Shown piece by piece: positions 25,215-33,923 of a DNA stretch of 64,000 nucleotides (position 1 is its first letter; each line of letters opens with the position of its first letter). Under the pieces are notes generated by a model. That model did no database searches. It saw only the letters and a program-made list of their open reading frames with translations, and had not been told where the DNA came from. Both the position numbers and the translations under genes were made by a program. Where the stretch lies: contig NZ_JTJW01000010.1 in the NCBI RefSeq assembly GCF_000805385.1, positions 62,001 to 126,000 of the forward strand, written 5' to 3'. The DNA comes from Mycolicibacterium setense. Its GTDB lineage: Bacteria; Actinomycetota; Actinomycetes; Mycobacteriales; Mycobacteriaceae.

Positions 25215-25697
25215 ATGACCGACGCCGGAAACCTCAGCAGCGACGTCGTAGTCATCCATACCGACGGCGGCTGCCGCCCGAACCCCGGCCCGGGCGGATG
25301 GGGAGCCGTGCTGCGCCTGCGTGAGCACGTGCGGGAAATGTACGGCGGCGAGCCCGGAGTGACGAGCAACAACCGGATGGAGCTGATGGCCCCGATCATG
25401 GCGCTCGAGGCGCTCACGCGGCCCGTGGTGGTGCATCTCCACACCGACAGCACCTACGTTCGCAACGGCATCACCAAGTGGGTCCTCGGCTGGCAGCGCA
25501 ACGGCTGGCTGACCGCGGCGAAGCAGCCGGTGAAGAACGTCGACCTCTGGCAGCGACTGCAGGCCGCCTGTGAGCGGCACGAGGTCGAGTGGTTCTGGGT
25601 GAAGGGGCACTCGGGTATCGCCGACAACGAGTTGGCCGACGTCCTGGCCACCCGGGGTATGGACGAGGCGATCGCCGCGGCCAGTCTCGGCGTCTAG
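25215..25697 (+). CDS. rnhA: ribonuclease HI
   Basis: From the ATG at 25215 this is a 160-residue RNase HI, which cleaves the RNA strand of RNA-DNA hybrids. The carboxylate catalytic set is visible: Asp17 in HTDGGC, Glu56 in NNRMELM, Asp78 in HTDSTYV and Asp137 in GHSGIADNELAD, with His132 in the flexible loop. The basic-protrusion handle (WQRNGWLTAAKQPVKNVDLW) is present. A longer frame from 25170 exists but adds nothing conserved. It converges with ligD, 14 bp away. Confidence 0.93.
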   Translation: MTDAGNLSSDVVVIHTDGGCRPNPGPGGWGAVLRLREHVREMYGGEPGVTSNNRMELMAPIMALEALTRPVVVHLHTDSTYVRNGITKWVLGWQRNGWLTAAKQPVKNVDLWQRLQAACERHEVEWFWVKGHSGIADNELADVLATRGMDEAIAAASLGV

Positions 25698-25711
25698 TCA
25701 GCTTCCGGGAA

Positions 25712-27979
25712 TCACGATTCCCACACCACTTCATCGGGTGTCTTGTCCGGCCGTAGCCCACGCCAGCTGGGCTGGCGCAACCGGTGGTCCGAGGTGCGCT
25801 CGCTGTAGCGCACCTCCCCCACGAGTTCTGGCCGTACGAATGTGACGCCCTTGGCATCGAGCTTCGGCAAGGGCTCGACGAACGGTGACTCCTTGGTATG
25901 CAACGGTTTCAGTATGCCTTTGAGCTTTGCCAGCTCTTTCTCGGTGAACCCGGTACCGACGCGCCCGGCGAAGTGCAGGCCGTCGGGGCCGGGCACGCCG
26001 AGCACCAGGGCGCCGATGCCGCTGCTGCGCCCGCCCTCACCTTGACGCCAGCCGCCGATCACCACTTCCTGGGTGTTCCAGATCTTGTCCTTGATCCACG
26101 ACGCCGAGCGCCGGCCCGGCTGATAGGTCGAATCCCGTTTCTTGGCGACCACACCTTCGAAGCGACTCTTGCGGGCATGTTCCATGGCCTCGGGACCGTC
26201 ACCGGCCAGCTGCTCGGGCACGATGAGTCCACCGCCGACGGCCAAGGCATCCAACACCTTTCGACGATCCGAATACTTGGCCCGCAGCAGGGATCTGCCG
26301 TCGAGCCACAGCACGTCGAAGGCCCAGAACTCCACCCGGGTGGAGCGGGCCCGGTTCTGCATCTCGCCGAAGCTGGGCACCCCGTGGTCGTCGAGCGCCA
26401 CCGCCTCACCGTCGAGCACCACATGGTGTTCGGCGAGGTCGGCTGCCAGTGCCCGCAATTGCGGATACTCGGCGGTCACGTCCCGCCCGCGGCGCGAACG
26501 CAGTTGCAGCCGGCCATGATCGGCCTCGACCAGCAAACGGTAGCCGTCCCATTTGCCCTCGAACGCCCACTGCGTGGCCTTCAGCTTGGCCACCGAACCT
26601 TCTGTCGCCAGCATCGGCGCGAAATCCTTGGGATCGGCCGACTTCTGCTCTTTCATCCGGTGCGCGAGCCAGTTCTTGCCGTCGGTCTGGATCAGCGCGT
26701 AACGCCCGGAGATCTTCTCCCCGTGCAGCGTGACGATGACCTCCCCACCCTTGTCCGGGCCGTCGGGCGCATTGTCGTTGAACTTCTCGGCCTCGTACGT
26801 GCCGGTATCCCAGACGATGACCTTGCCACCGCCGTACTCGCCCTTGGGTATCTCGCCGTGGAACGTCAGATATTCCATCGGGTGATCCTCGGTGTGCACG
26901 GCAAGGTGATTCACCGATGTGGTGTCCGGAAGATTCTTGGGTACGGCCCAGCTCACCAGTACGCCGTCGCGCTCGAGCCGGAAGTCGTAGTGCAGCCGTC
27001 TGGCGTGGTGCTCCTGGATGACGAACTTGTCGTTGTTGCCCGTCGCGGGCGATTCCCGCGGCACCGGCTCAGGAGTCTTGGCGGCGTCACGCATGCTGCG
27101 GTACGTGGTGAGTTTGTCCGCCCCAGGCACGTCTTCGTCGAGCCCGGCCAGTAGGTCGCCGTCATCGGAAACCCGTTGCAGCACTTCATCGAAGCGCAGG
27201 TGGCGCAGATCCGGATCACCGATTTCCTCCCAGCTCCGCGGCGCGGCGACGGTCGGATGCTCCCGTCCTCGCAGCGAGTAGGGCGCGATGGTGGTCTTGG
27301 CCCCGCTGTTCTGACTCCAGTCCAGGAACACCTTCTGCGCCCGCAGGCTGCGGGTCATGGTGGCGGTGACCAGTTTGGGCATCGCCTGTTCCAGTTGCAC
27401 TGCCACTCGCTTGGCCAGTACCGAGGCCCCCCGGGAGCTGATCGGATCTGCCAGCGGCACATACAGGTGCAAGCCCTTGCTGCCGCTGGTGAGCGGGTAC
27501 GTCGTCAACCCGATATCGCCCATCAGATCGCGCACCGCCTGGGCCACCTCGCACAATTGCGGCATGGTGACGCCCTCGCCGGGATCGAGGTCGAACACGA
27601 TGCGGGTGGCCGGGCCCTGACTTCCGTCGGGGGTGAACCGCCATTGCGGCACATGCACTTCCAGCGAAGCCTGCTGCCCGATCCATGCCAGGCCCTCGCG
27701 GGTGTTGATGACGGGGTACGCCGTGGTCCCGGATTTGTGCACGATGGTGCCGCGCTCCAGCCACTCCGGGGCCGAAGAGGCCAGCTGCTTTTCGAAGAAC
27801 GACGCCTCGGCAACCCCGTTGGGCCAGCGCTTGCGGGTCACCGGCCGCCCGGCGATGTGCGGCAGCATCACCTCGGCGATGCTCAGGTAGTAGTCGAACA
27901 CCTCGGCTTTGGTGGTGCCCGACGCGGGATAGAGCACCTTGTCTGGGTTCGTCAGCCGAACCCGCTCATAGCGCTCCAC
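25712..27979 (-). CDS. ligD: multifunctional NHEJ DNA ligase LigD (POL-PE-LIG)
   Basis: From the GTG at 27979, with GGAGG just upstream, this is a 755-residue protein. Residues 1-290 are the primase-like polymerase domain with the metal-binding FDLDPGEG. Residues about 320-450 are the 3'-phosphoesterase domain (FVIQEHHARRLHYDFRLE). Residues 455-755 are the ATP-dependent ligase domain with the adenylated Lys476 in EGKWDGYRLL and the GGWRQGEGGRSSG OB-fold region. This domain order is the mycobacterial arrangement. It works with Ku to rejoin double-strand breaks. The ku gene is 3.9 kb away, separated by four unrelated genes. The open frame beyond 27979 is not LigD-like. Confidence 0.95.
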   Translation of the reverse strand: MERYERVRLTNPDKVLYPASGTTKAEVFDYYLSIAEVMLPHIAGRPVTRKRWPNGVAEASFFEKQLASSAPEWLERGTIVHKSGTTAYPVINTREGLAWIGQQASLEVHVPQWRFTPDGSQGPATRIVFDLDPGEGVTMPQLCEVAQAVRDLMGDIGLTTYPLTSGSKGLHLYVPLADPISSRGASVLAKRVAVQLEQAMPKLVTATMTRSLRAQKVFLDWSQNSGAKTTIAPYSLRGREHPTVAAPRSWEEIGDPDLRHLRFDEVLQRVSDDGDLLAGLDEDVPGADKLTTYRSMRDAAKTPEPVPRESPATGNNDKFVIQEHHARRLHYDFRLERDGVLVSWAVPKNLPDTTSVNHLAVHTEDHPMEYLTFHGEIPKGEYGGGKVIVWDTGTYEAEKFNDNAPDGPDKGGEVIVTLHGEKISGRYALIQTDGKNWLAHRMKEQKSADPKDFAPMLATEGSVAKLKATQWAFEGKWDGYRLLVEADHGRLQLRSRRGRDVTAEYPQLRALAADLAEHHVVLDGEAVALDDHGVPSFGEMQNRARSTRVEFWAFDVLWLDGRSLLRAKYSDRRKVLDALAVGGGLIVPEQLAGDGPEAMEHARKSRFEGVVAKKRDSTYQPGRRSASWIKDKIWNTQEVVIGGWRQGEGGRSSGIGALVLGVPGPDGLHFAGRVGTGFTEKELAKLKGILKPLHTKESPFVEPLPKLDAKGVTFVRPELVGEVRYSERTSDHRLRQPSWRGLRPDKTPDEVVWES

Positions 27980-28051
27980 GACGCCCCTCCATGACGCAAA
28001 CGTATACCCACATCCGAGACACAGACCCCGTCGACATGTGAGCATGTCCCG

Positions 28052-28723
28052 ATGGCCTCCAACCGTCTGCACAGTTTGCTCCCGCGAATGGCGCTGGCCG
28101 TATTGATGCCCGCGGCGGCCGTTTTCGGCGGTCCAGCGCCCGCGGCAACCGCCGAACCTTGCTCGGACATCGAAGTGGTGTTCGCCCGCGGCACCGGCGA
28201 GCCGCCCGGCATCGGCCGGGTGGGCCAGGCGATGGTCGACCGGCTCGCAGCCCTGGTCGCGCCCCGCAACCTCGGCGTCTACGCGGTCAACTACCCGGCC
28301 GGGATCAACTTCCTCACGACCGCCGACGGCGCGAACGACGCGGCCGGTCACATCGCCTGGCTGGCCGATCAATGCCCCGGCACCCGGGTTGTGCTCGGCG
28401 GCTTCTCACAAGGAGCGGCGGCAGTGTCGATGCTGGCCGGGGTACCGCCGATCGGTGACCGGATCGGCACAATCGGCTCGGCTCCCCCGTTGCCGCCGTA
28501 CAGCGCTGACCGGGTGGCCGCGGTCGCGGTGTTCGGCAATCCAGGCAACAGGTTCGGCACACCGCTGTCGGGCACCGGGCAGTTCGCCGGACGGGCCATC
28601 GACCTGTGCAGCCCCGGCGATCCGATCTGTATCCAGGGGGGACGCACCCGCGCCGCGCACAGCAACTACGAACTTCCGCCCTATCCCGATCAGGCGGCTG
28701 GTTTCATCGCGGGACGGCTCTAG
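28052..28723 (+). CDS. secreted cutinase family esterase
   Basis: A 223-residue serine esterase with a signal peptide of about 34 residues (cleavage near ATAEP). The catalytic triad is readable as Ser119 (GGFSQG), Asp190 (SPGDPIC) and His203 (AAHSNYE). Disulfide pairs are likely between Cys37 and Cys108, and between Cys186 and Cys193. Mycobacterial cutinase-like proteins hydrolyse lipids, esters or phospholipids outside the cell. The start lies 72 bp from the divergent ligD start and 23 bp separate its stop from the next gene, a sugar kinase. Confidence 0.9.
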   Translation: MASNRLHSLLPRMALAVLMPAAAVFGGPAPAATAEPCSDIEVVFARGTGEPPGIGRVGQAMVDRLAALVAPRNLGVYAVNYPAGINFLTTADGANDAAGHIAWLADQCPGTRVVLGGFSQGAAAVSMLAGVPPIGDRIGTIGSAPPLPPYSADRVAAVAVFGNPGNRFGTPLSGTGQFAGRAIDLCSPGDPICIQGGRTRAAHSNYELPPYPDQAAGFIAGRL

Positions 28724-28746
28724 CCCACGCCACCTACGATGGAGCC

Positions 28747-29670
28747 ATGAGCCGGGCCCTGGTCATTGGCGAGGCGCTGATCGACGTCGTCGAGAGCGAC
28801 GGCAGGATCAGTGGTGAATATGTCGGCGGCAGCCCGCTCAACGTGGCCGTCGGCCTCGGCCGGTTGGGCCGCGGCGTCGACTTCCTCACCCACATCGCCG
28901 GGGACGACCGGGGCCGGCGCATCGCCGATTATGTGGAAAACTCTGGTGTGCAACTGGTTTCGGGTAGCACGACAGCCAGCCGAACACCTTCCGCGCTGGC
29001 CACCCTGGACTCCGCCGGATCGGCTCATTACAGCTTCGACATCGACTGGCAGCTGGCAGGCACACCCGAGGTGGCCACGCCGCTGCTGGTCCACACAGGT
29101 TCGATCGCCACCGTGCTGGAGCCGGGCTGCCGCGCTGCCGCCGCTCTGCTCGACGCCTACCGCATGTCGGCAACCATCAGCTTCGATCCCAACATCCGGC
29201 CGGCCGTGATCCGGGACGCCGACATCGCCCGCGGGCGCATCGACCGGCTCGTCGAGCGCGCTGACATCGTCAAAGCCTCCGAGCAGGACCTGCGCTGGAT
29301 GGATCCCCGGCACTCCCCCGAACAGATCGCGCGGGCCTGGCTGGAGGTGGGCCCGTCAATCGTCGCGGTGACCTCGGGCGAGCGGGGCGCCTTCGCGGTG
29401 TGCCGGGCGGGCACGGTGTCGGTTCCGGCGCGGCCGGTGCAGGTGGCGGACACCGTCGGGGCCGGCGATGCCTTCATGGTGGGCCTGCTCGATGCGGTGT
29501 GGTCGTTGGGGTTACTCGGCGCAGACCACCGTCGCGAGCTGGGGCGGATAGGCACCGAGGCCCTCGAAGATGTCCTGGAGTCCGCGGCGCTGTCGGCGGC
29601 GTTGACAGTGGCCCGCCCCGGTGCCGACCTGCCGGACGTCGCCGCGCGGGACGCCGCGGCACAGGCGTGA
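28747..29670 (+). CDS. PfkB family carbohydrate kinase
   Basis: From the ATG at 28747 this is a 307-residue ribokinase/PfkB-type sugar kinase. The N-terminal GEALIDVVESDG...GGSPLNVAVGLGRLG binds the sugar, and DTVGAGDAFMVGLL near residue 235 holds the catalytic Asp and anion hole. It resembles fructokinases more than ribokinases or adenosine kinases, though the substrate is not certain. Its stop is 7 bp from the convergent MocR-type regulator gene. Confidence 0.85.
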   Translation: MSRALVIGEALIDVVESDGRISGEYVGGSPLNVAVGLGRLGRGVDFLTHIAGDDRGRRIADYVENSGVQLVSGSTTASRTPSALATLDSAGSAHYSFDIDWQLAGTPEVATPLLVHTGSIATVLEPGCRAAAALLDAYRMSATISFDPNIRPAVIRDADIARGRIDRLVERADIVKASEQDLRWMDPRHSPEQIARAWLEVGPSIVAVTSGERGAFAVCRAGTVSVPARPVQVADTVGAGDAFMVGLLDAVWSLGLLGADHRRELGRIGTEALEDVLESAALSAALTVARPGADLPDVAARDAAAQA

Positions 29671-29677
29671 GTGGCGG

Positions 29678-31114
29678 TCAGGCGCGGCCGATCACGTCCG
29701 CGATGAGCTCGGCCACCAGGTGAGCCTGCGTCTCGGCCAGGCGGGCGTATCCGCACACCAGCCCCTGGGCGCCGGCGGCCTCCGAGGAGCCCGAATAGTA
29801 CGCAGCCAGCGGCGAGACGCTGACACCCCGATCACGGAGTGCGGCAGCGATCGCGATGTCGTCGCTCCCGTCAGGCAGCCGGAGCACCAGGTGAAGCCCC
29901 GCCTCGACTCCCTCCAGTCCTGCACCTGTGCAATGCGTTTCGAGCGCTTCGACGAGCGCTGCCCGCCGCGCCGCGTACGTCCGGGCCGCCCTGGCGAGGT
30001 GACGGGTCATCGCACCCGACTCGATGAACCGCGCCAGCGCGAGAGAGGTTACCCCGCAGACTGATTCACCACTGGCGTTCAGCGCATCGACCACCGCGTG
30101 CCGCAGAGCCGGCGGTGGCAGCAGCCAGGCGATCCGGAGCGTGGGCGTGAGCATCTTGGACGCCGTCCCGATGTAGACCACGCGGTCTCGGCCGCCGTCG
30201 ATACCGCGCATTGCGGGCAGTGCGGAGACGTCGTACCGGAATTCGCCGTCGTAGTCGTCCTCGATGAGCAGGCTGCCGGTCCGGGCCGCCCAGTGAACCA
30301 GGCGGGCACGGCGGGACACGGGTAGTCGCGCCCCGAGCGGATACTGATGTGCCGGAGTGCAATACACGGCCGCATCGGAATCCCGCAACGCTTCCGGGTC
30401 GAGGCCGTCTGCGTCGACCGGCACGGCGCGGGGCCGGGCTCCGCACAACTCGAACGCCCGCCGCGCCTCGTCATAACCCGGTTCCTCGAACGCGATGTCG
30501 TGGCCGGTCAGACCGGCGGCCGCGGTGACGGTACGCAGTGCCGAGGCCACGCCGGGCACGATGATCAGTTCACCGGGGTCGGCGACGATGCCGCGGGTGC
30601 GCCGAAGATGGCCGGCCAGTGCCAGACGGAGTTCGGCATGCCCGTCCGGCCCTGCTGCGAGGGCCGGAACGGGTGCGGCCGCGGCGGCCCGCCAGGCACG
30701 CCGCCAGTCAGTGGTCGAGATCAGCTGCGGATCGGGGTGACCGGGCATGAGATCCCACGCCGGCGGCTGCTGACGCGGTTCGGGTGGCGGCGCGGCGGCC
30801 GCGCCGCTCGAGTCGACGTGCGAAGCCGCACCTGCGCGGGCTGCGGCGTCGGCGCCGTCGGCGATCCGGGTGCCCGATCCGAGCCGAGCGGTGGTGTAGC
30901 CCGCGGCGGCGAGCTCGTCGTACGCGTCGACCACCGACGAGCGGGCCACGGCGAGTTCGGCAGCCAGGCCGCGTGTCGATGGCAGCAGGTCGCCGGGACC
31001 GAGCCGGCCCAGCCGGATCTGTTCGATGATGGCCGCCGCGACGCGCTGGCGCAGCGGTGACCCGTCGTCGGGAAGCCGCAATGCCAGGTGCAGCTCGGGT
31101 GCGTGGCGCGCCAT
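29678..31114 (-). CDS. MocR/PdxR-type regulator (GntR HTH fused to aminotransferase fold)
   Basis: A 478-residue fusion protein. Residues 10-80 are a GntR winged helix (VAAAIIEQIRLGRLGPGDLLPSTRGLAAELAVARSSV). Residues 115-478 have the fold of a type I aminotransferase with the PLP-binding Lys in YIGTASKMLTP and the EDDYDGEFRYD segment. PdxR-like members sense PLP and control vitamin B6 salvage or synthesis. The divergent neighbour encodes a PNPOx-fold protein, so autoregulation and control of that gene are likely from the shared 79-bp region. Confidence 0.88.
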   Translation of the reverse strand: MARHAPELHLALRLPDDGSPLRQRVAAAIIEQIRLGRLGPGDLLPSTRGLAAELAVARSSVVDAYDELAAAGYTTARLGSGTRIADGADAAARAGAASHVDSSGAAAAPPPEPRQQPPAWDLMPGHPDPQLISTTDWRRAWRAAAAAPVPALAAGPDGHAELRLALAGHLRRTRGIVADPGELIIVPGVASALRTVTAAAGLTGHDIAFEEPGYDEARRAFELCGARPRAVPVDADGLDPEALRDSDAAVYCTPAHQYPLGARLPVSRRARLVHWAARTGSLLIEDDYDGEFRYDVSALPAMRGIDGGRDRVVYIGTASKMLTPTLRIAWLLPPPALRHAVVDALNASGESVCGVTSLALARFIESGAMTRHLARAARTYAARRAALVEALETHCTGAGLEGVEAGLHLVLRLPDGSDDIAIAAALRDRGVSVSPLAAYYSGSSEAAGAQGLVCGYARLAETQAHLVAELIADVIGRA

Positions 31115-31146
31115 GCCGCCACAATAGTGGTCTGCCCTTCTTCGCC

Positions 31147-31187
31147 AATTCTGGATCTTCTGGCCATGCCGGAATAGCGCCAGAATT
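31147..31187. promoter_or_regulatory. candidate MocR operator region
   Basis: Between the two divergent starts, AATTCTGG (31147-31154) is repeated directly as CTTCTGG (31157-31163) and inverted as CCAGAATT (31180-31187). MocR/PdxR proteins typically bind combinations of direct and inverted repeats like this. Confidence 0.5.
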
Positions 31188-31193
31188 CAGGGC

Positions 31194-31829
31194 GTGAAGC
31201 AGATCAGGAGACTCCAGGAACACGCCCGCGGCCATCGCACCGACCTCGACTCGGTGCTCGACGCTGCGTCCGTGGGGACGCTCGCGACCGTGGTGGACGG
31301 ACAACCGTGGGTCGTGCCCATGCTCTACGCCCGCGACGGCGATCGGGTGATCCTGCACGGGTCGACGGGGGCCGGAGCCCTGCGACACGTCGCGGCCGGG
31401 TCGCCTGCCGCGTTCTGCGTGACTCTTCTCGACGGAATCGTGGTGGCGGACACGCTTTTCGACTCCACGGCCAACTATCGATCAGCTGTCGTACGCGGGC
31501 ACCTGGCCGTCATCGATCCGGGTGAGGCCGCCTACGCACTGAATCTGATGAGCGATTCACTGATTCCCGGCCGCAGTTCGGAGGTGCGGTCCAGCACCAA
31601 GAAGGAGCTCGCCGCGACGCTGACGATGGCCCTCCCGATCACGCCCGACGGCTGGACCGTCAAGGTGCGCGACGCACCGCCAGAACTACCGGATGACGCG
31701 GCCGATTCCGGCGGATGGGCCGGAGTGGTGCCATTGCGGACCGTGGCCGGTGATCCGGTCCCCGCGCCGTGGATCGGCACGGATGTCGAGCCGCCCGAGT
31801 CGGTGTACCGCCTGGTCAAGGGCAGCTGA
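31194..31829 (+). CDS. pyridoxamine 5'-phosphate oxidase family protein
   Basis: A 211-residue split-barrel flavin-binding protein starting at a GTG. The segment LDAASVGTLATVVDGQPWVVPMLYARDGDRVILHGS is the FMN-binding half barrel, and TANYRSAVVRGHLAVIDPGEA follows as in the PNPOx-like/nitroimidazole-resistance superfamily. It is divergent from a MocR regulator, which supports a B6 or flavin-dependent metabolic role, but it is not the canonical PdxH. It is followed 60 bp later by ku. Confidence 0.8.
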   Translation: MKQIRRLQEHARGHRTDLDSVLDAASVGTLATVVDGQPWVVPMLYARDGDRVILHGSTGAGALRHVAAGSPAAFCVTLLDGIVVADTLFDSTANYRSAVVRGHLAVIDPGEAAYALNLMSDSLIPGRSSEVRSSTKKELAATLTMALPITPDGWTVKVRDAPPELPDDAADSGGWAGVVPLRTVAGDPVPAPWIGTDVEPPESVYRLVKGS

Positions 31830-31889
31830 CGCGGCGCACCGAGCCGCTGGTTCTTCGCACACGCGCCGATATCAAGCCATACTGGGCAA

Positions 31890-32783
31890 ATGCGATCCAT
31901 CTGGAAGGGTTCGATCGCCTTCGGCCTGGTGAACGTGCCGGTCAAGGTCTACAGCGCGACCGAGGACCACGACATCAAGTTCCATCAGGTCCACGCCAAG
32001 GACAATGGGCGGATCCGCTACAAGCGGGTCTGCGAAGTATGTGGCGAGGTCGTCGAGTTCCGCGATATCAACAAGGCGTTCGAATCCGACGACGGACAGA
32101 TGGTGGTGATCACCGACGAGGACATCGCCACGCTGCCCGAAGAGCGCAGTCGCGAGATCGAGGTCGTCGAGTTCATCCCGGCCGAGCAGCTCGATCCGTT
32201 GATGTACGACAAGAGCTACTTCCTGGAGCCCGACTCGAAGTCCTCGAAGTCATATGTGCTGTTGGCCAAGACTCTCGCCGAGACCGAGCGGGTGGCCATC
32301 GTGCACTTCTCGCTGCGCAACAAGACGCGGCTGGCCGCGTTGCGGGTCAAGGACTTCAGCAAGCGCAACGTCATGGTGATCCACACCCTGCTGTGGCCCG
32401 ATGAGATCCGCGATCCGGATTTCCCGGTGCTGGACAAGGAAGTCGAGATCAAGCCGGCCGAGTTGAAGATGGCCGGTCAGGTCGTGGAGTCGATGACCGA
32501 CGACTTCAAACCGGACCGGTTCCGCGACGACTATCAGGAACAGCTGCATGAGCTGGTTCAGGCGAAACTCGAAGGCGGAGAGGCATTCGCGGTCGAAGAG
32601 CAGCCCACCGAACTCGACGAGACCGAGGATGTGTCCGACCTGCTGGCCAAGCTGGAGGCCAGCGTGAAGGCCCGCGGCGGCGGCGATTCCAAGGAGCCCG
32701 CCAAAAAGGCGCCCGCCAAGAAAGCACCGGCGAAAAAGGCTGCGAAGAAGGCTCCGGCCAAGAAGGCCGCCGCCAAGAAGTAG
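31890..32783 (+). CDS. ku: non-homologous end joining protein Ku
   Basis: A 297-residue bacterial Ku starting MRSIWKGSIAFGLVNVPVKVYSAT, which forms a homodimeric ring on DNA ends and recruits LigD. The Cys pair in KRVCEVCG and the ASVKARGG region are present. The C-terminus is a Lys-rich tail (PAKKA-type repeats from residue 268), like that reported for M. smegmatis Ku and thought to bind DNA. The first residues and overall length agree with the family. Its stop is 1 bp from the convergent small secreted-protein gene. Confidence 0.95.
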   Translation: MRSIWKGSIAFGLVNVPVKVYSATEDHDIKFHQVHAKDNGRIRYKRVCEVCGEVVEFRDINKAFESDDGQMVVITDEDIATLPEERSREIEVVEFIPAEQLDPLMYDKSYFLEPDSKSSKSYVLLAKTLAETERVAIVHFSLRNKTRLAALRVKDFSKRNVMVIHTLLWPDEIRDPDFPVLDKEVEIKPAELKMAGQVVESMTDDFKPDRFRDDYQEQLHELVQAKLEGGEAFAVEEQPTELDETEDVSDLLAKLEASVKARGGGDSKEPAKKAPAKKAPAKKAAKKAPAKKAAAKK

Positions 32784-32784
32784 C

Positions 32785-33108
32785 TCAGCGGCGGCAATCC
32801 AGATCCACGTACACCGTTGTGTACTGCAGGTTCTGTCCGGGGTTGAACGACGTGATGCTTGCCGCACCGGCCGGTACCTGCGGTCCGGTGACCGAACGCC
32901 CTTGGCGGACGGCGCTCACCGTGCACTCGTCGATCGCTTTGGTGCCGACCTTGCTCAAGATCACCCGGTATCCCTCACTCTGCAACTGACTGATGGTCTC
33001 GCTCGCCGACGCCTCGCTCGGTGCGGCGGCAGCCGTCGCGGCCGATGCCGCTCCGAGTCCACACAGCCCGACACCTACGGCAAGCACGTTCCTCATGTTC
33101 TGCGTCAC
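32785..33108 (-). CDS. small secreted mycobacterial protein, relative of the 22223-22516 product
   Basis: A 107-residue protein with a signal peptide of about 28 residues ending near ATAAAAP. The mature part (ETISQLQSEGYRVILSKVGTKAIDECTVSAVRQG, then a Cys three from the end) aligns by eye with the gene at 22223-22516. The GTG at 33108 is used here; an ATG at 33096 (MRNVLAV) is equally possible. Function unknown. It converges with ku. Confidence 0.75.
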   Translation of the reverse strand: MTQNMRNVLAVGVGLCGLGAASAATAAAAPSEASASETISQLQSEGYRVILSKVGTKAIDECTVSAVRQGRSVTGPQVPAGAASITSFNPGQNLQYTTVYVDLDCRR

Positions 33109-33225
33109 TGGATTAGCCGATCCTTCCGATTCCGTTGAAGTGGGCTAAACCGTAAGTCGCCGAATTCCGTTGTCCGACAGACTCATACCGAATCCACACT
33201 GGTTAACGCACAGCGAACACCGCGG

Positions 33226-33238
33226 AAACACTGTGTTT
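33226..33238. promoter_or_regulatory. 13-bp palindrome AAACACTGTGTTT
   Basis: A perfect AAACAC-T-GTGTTT palindrome in the 153-bp gap between two minus-strand genes. It could be an operator or a short hairpin. No matching copy is seen elsewhere in the window. Confidence 0.3.
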
Positions 33239-33261
33239 ACATCGAGGCAGCGGAACCGCCG

Positions 33262-33738
33262 TCAGGCCGGAACGTCGACGCGTAGGGCCTCGTGTTCATC
33301 CAGAATCCGGCGCAGCGCCGCGTCCATGGGATGGGCCGACTCGAGGTCATGGCTGCACCGGCGATCGACGGCGACCACCGCGGCCGGCCGCAGGGGTGTG
33401 TGGTCGATCTGATCGACGAATCCGTCGAACATCGTGCGCGGGGTCGCCAGGTAGTAGAGGCCGTGACGAGCGTCGACGAACCGCGCGCCGTACATCAGGC
33501 CGCACTGAGTGATGACGAACAACTCCGATGCCGCATGCACAGGGCCCGGCTGACCCAGCTCCTGCTCACCCCATGCTTCCGCTGCCATTCGGGCCGAGGC
33601 CAACCGGTCCTGCAGGTCATCGGTGCATGCCAGCAGCCGGTGGACGAGGGTGCCCGCCGTCGACGGGTAGTGGTCGATCGCGGGGCTGAAGTACCGCGCG
33701 AAAACGTCGCCGAAGAAGTCATAGCGCTGCTGGGTCAT
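33262..33738 (-). CDS. conserved hypothetical protein
   Basis: From the ATG at 33738, preceded by GGTGGGAG, this is a 158-residue soluble protein with no signal peptide or membrane segment. It has a helical N-terminal half (RYFSPAIDHYPSTAGTLVHRLLACTDDLQDRLASARMAAEAWGEQ) followed by mixed sequence (ELFVITQCGLMYGARFVDARHGLYYLATPRTMFDGFV). I do not recognise the family. The frame remains open upstream to 33909 but that part overlaps the KstR-type promoter region of the opposite strand. Confidence 0.6.
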   Translation of the reverse strand: MTQQRYDFFGDVFARYFSPAIDHYPSTAGTLVHRLLACTDDLQDRLASARMAAEAWGEQELGQPGPVHAASELFVITQCGLMYGARFVDARHGLYYLATPRTMFDGFVDQIDHTPLRPAAVVAVDRRCSHDLESAHPMDAALRRILDEHEALRVDVPA

Positions 33739-33845
33739 TGCGGCTCCCACCTTGAGCTGACCCCTCAATTGTGCGCCCGCACCCGGCGGCCGCGCAGCGG
33801 CTTTGGGCAACCCATCGCGACACGCGAAGCAACATGCGGGACGAC

Positions 33846-33859
33846 TAGAACGTGTTTCA
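33846..33859 (+). promoter_or_regulatory. KstR-type operator (TAGAACGTGTTTCA)
   Basis: This 14-mer fits TnnAACnnGTTnnA, with one half-site altered at the outer positions. It sits 65 bp upstream of the SDR gene start at 33924. It is a weaker match than the box at 19173 because the outer bases are not fully symmetric. Confidence 0.6.
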
Positions 33860-33923
33860 GAAACAGCCCACAGCCGGCGTACGACCCTGCTAGCGTGGCG
33901 CCGAGCCACAGAACGGAGCGCAC

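Noticed and set aside
27980..28372. Upstream extension of ligD to residue 886
   Set aside because: It overlaps the cutinase gene, is unlike LigD, and a GTG with GGAGG is present at 27979.
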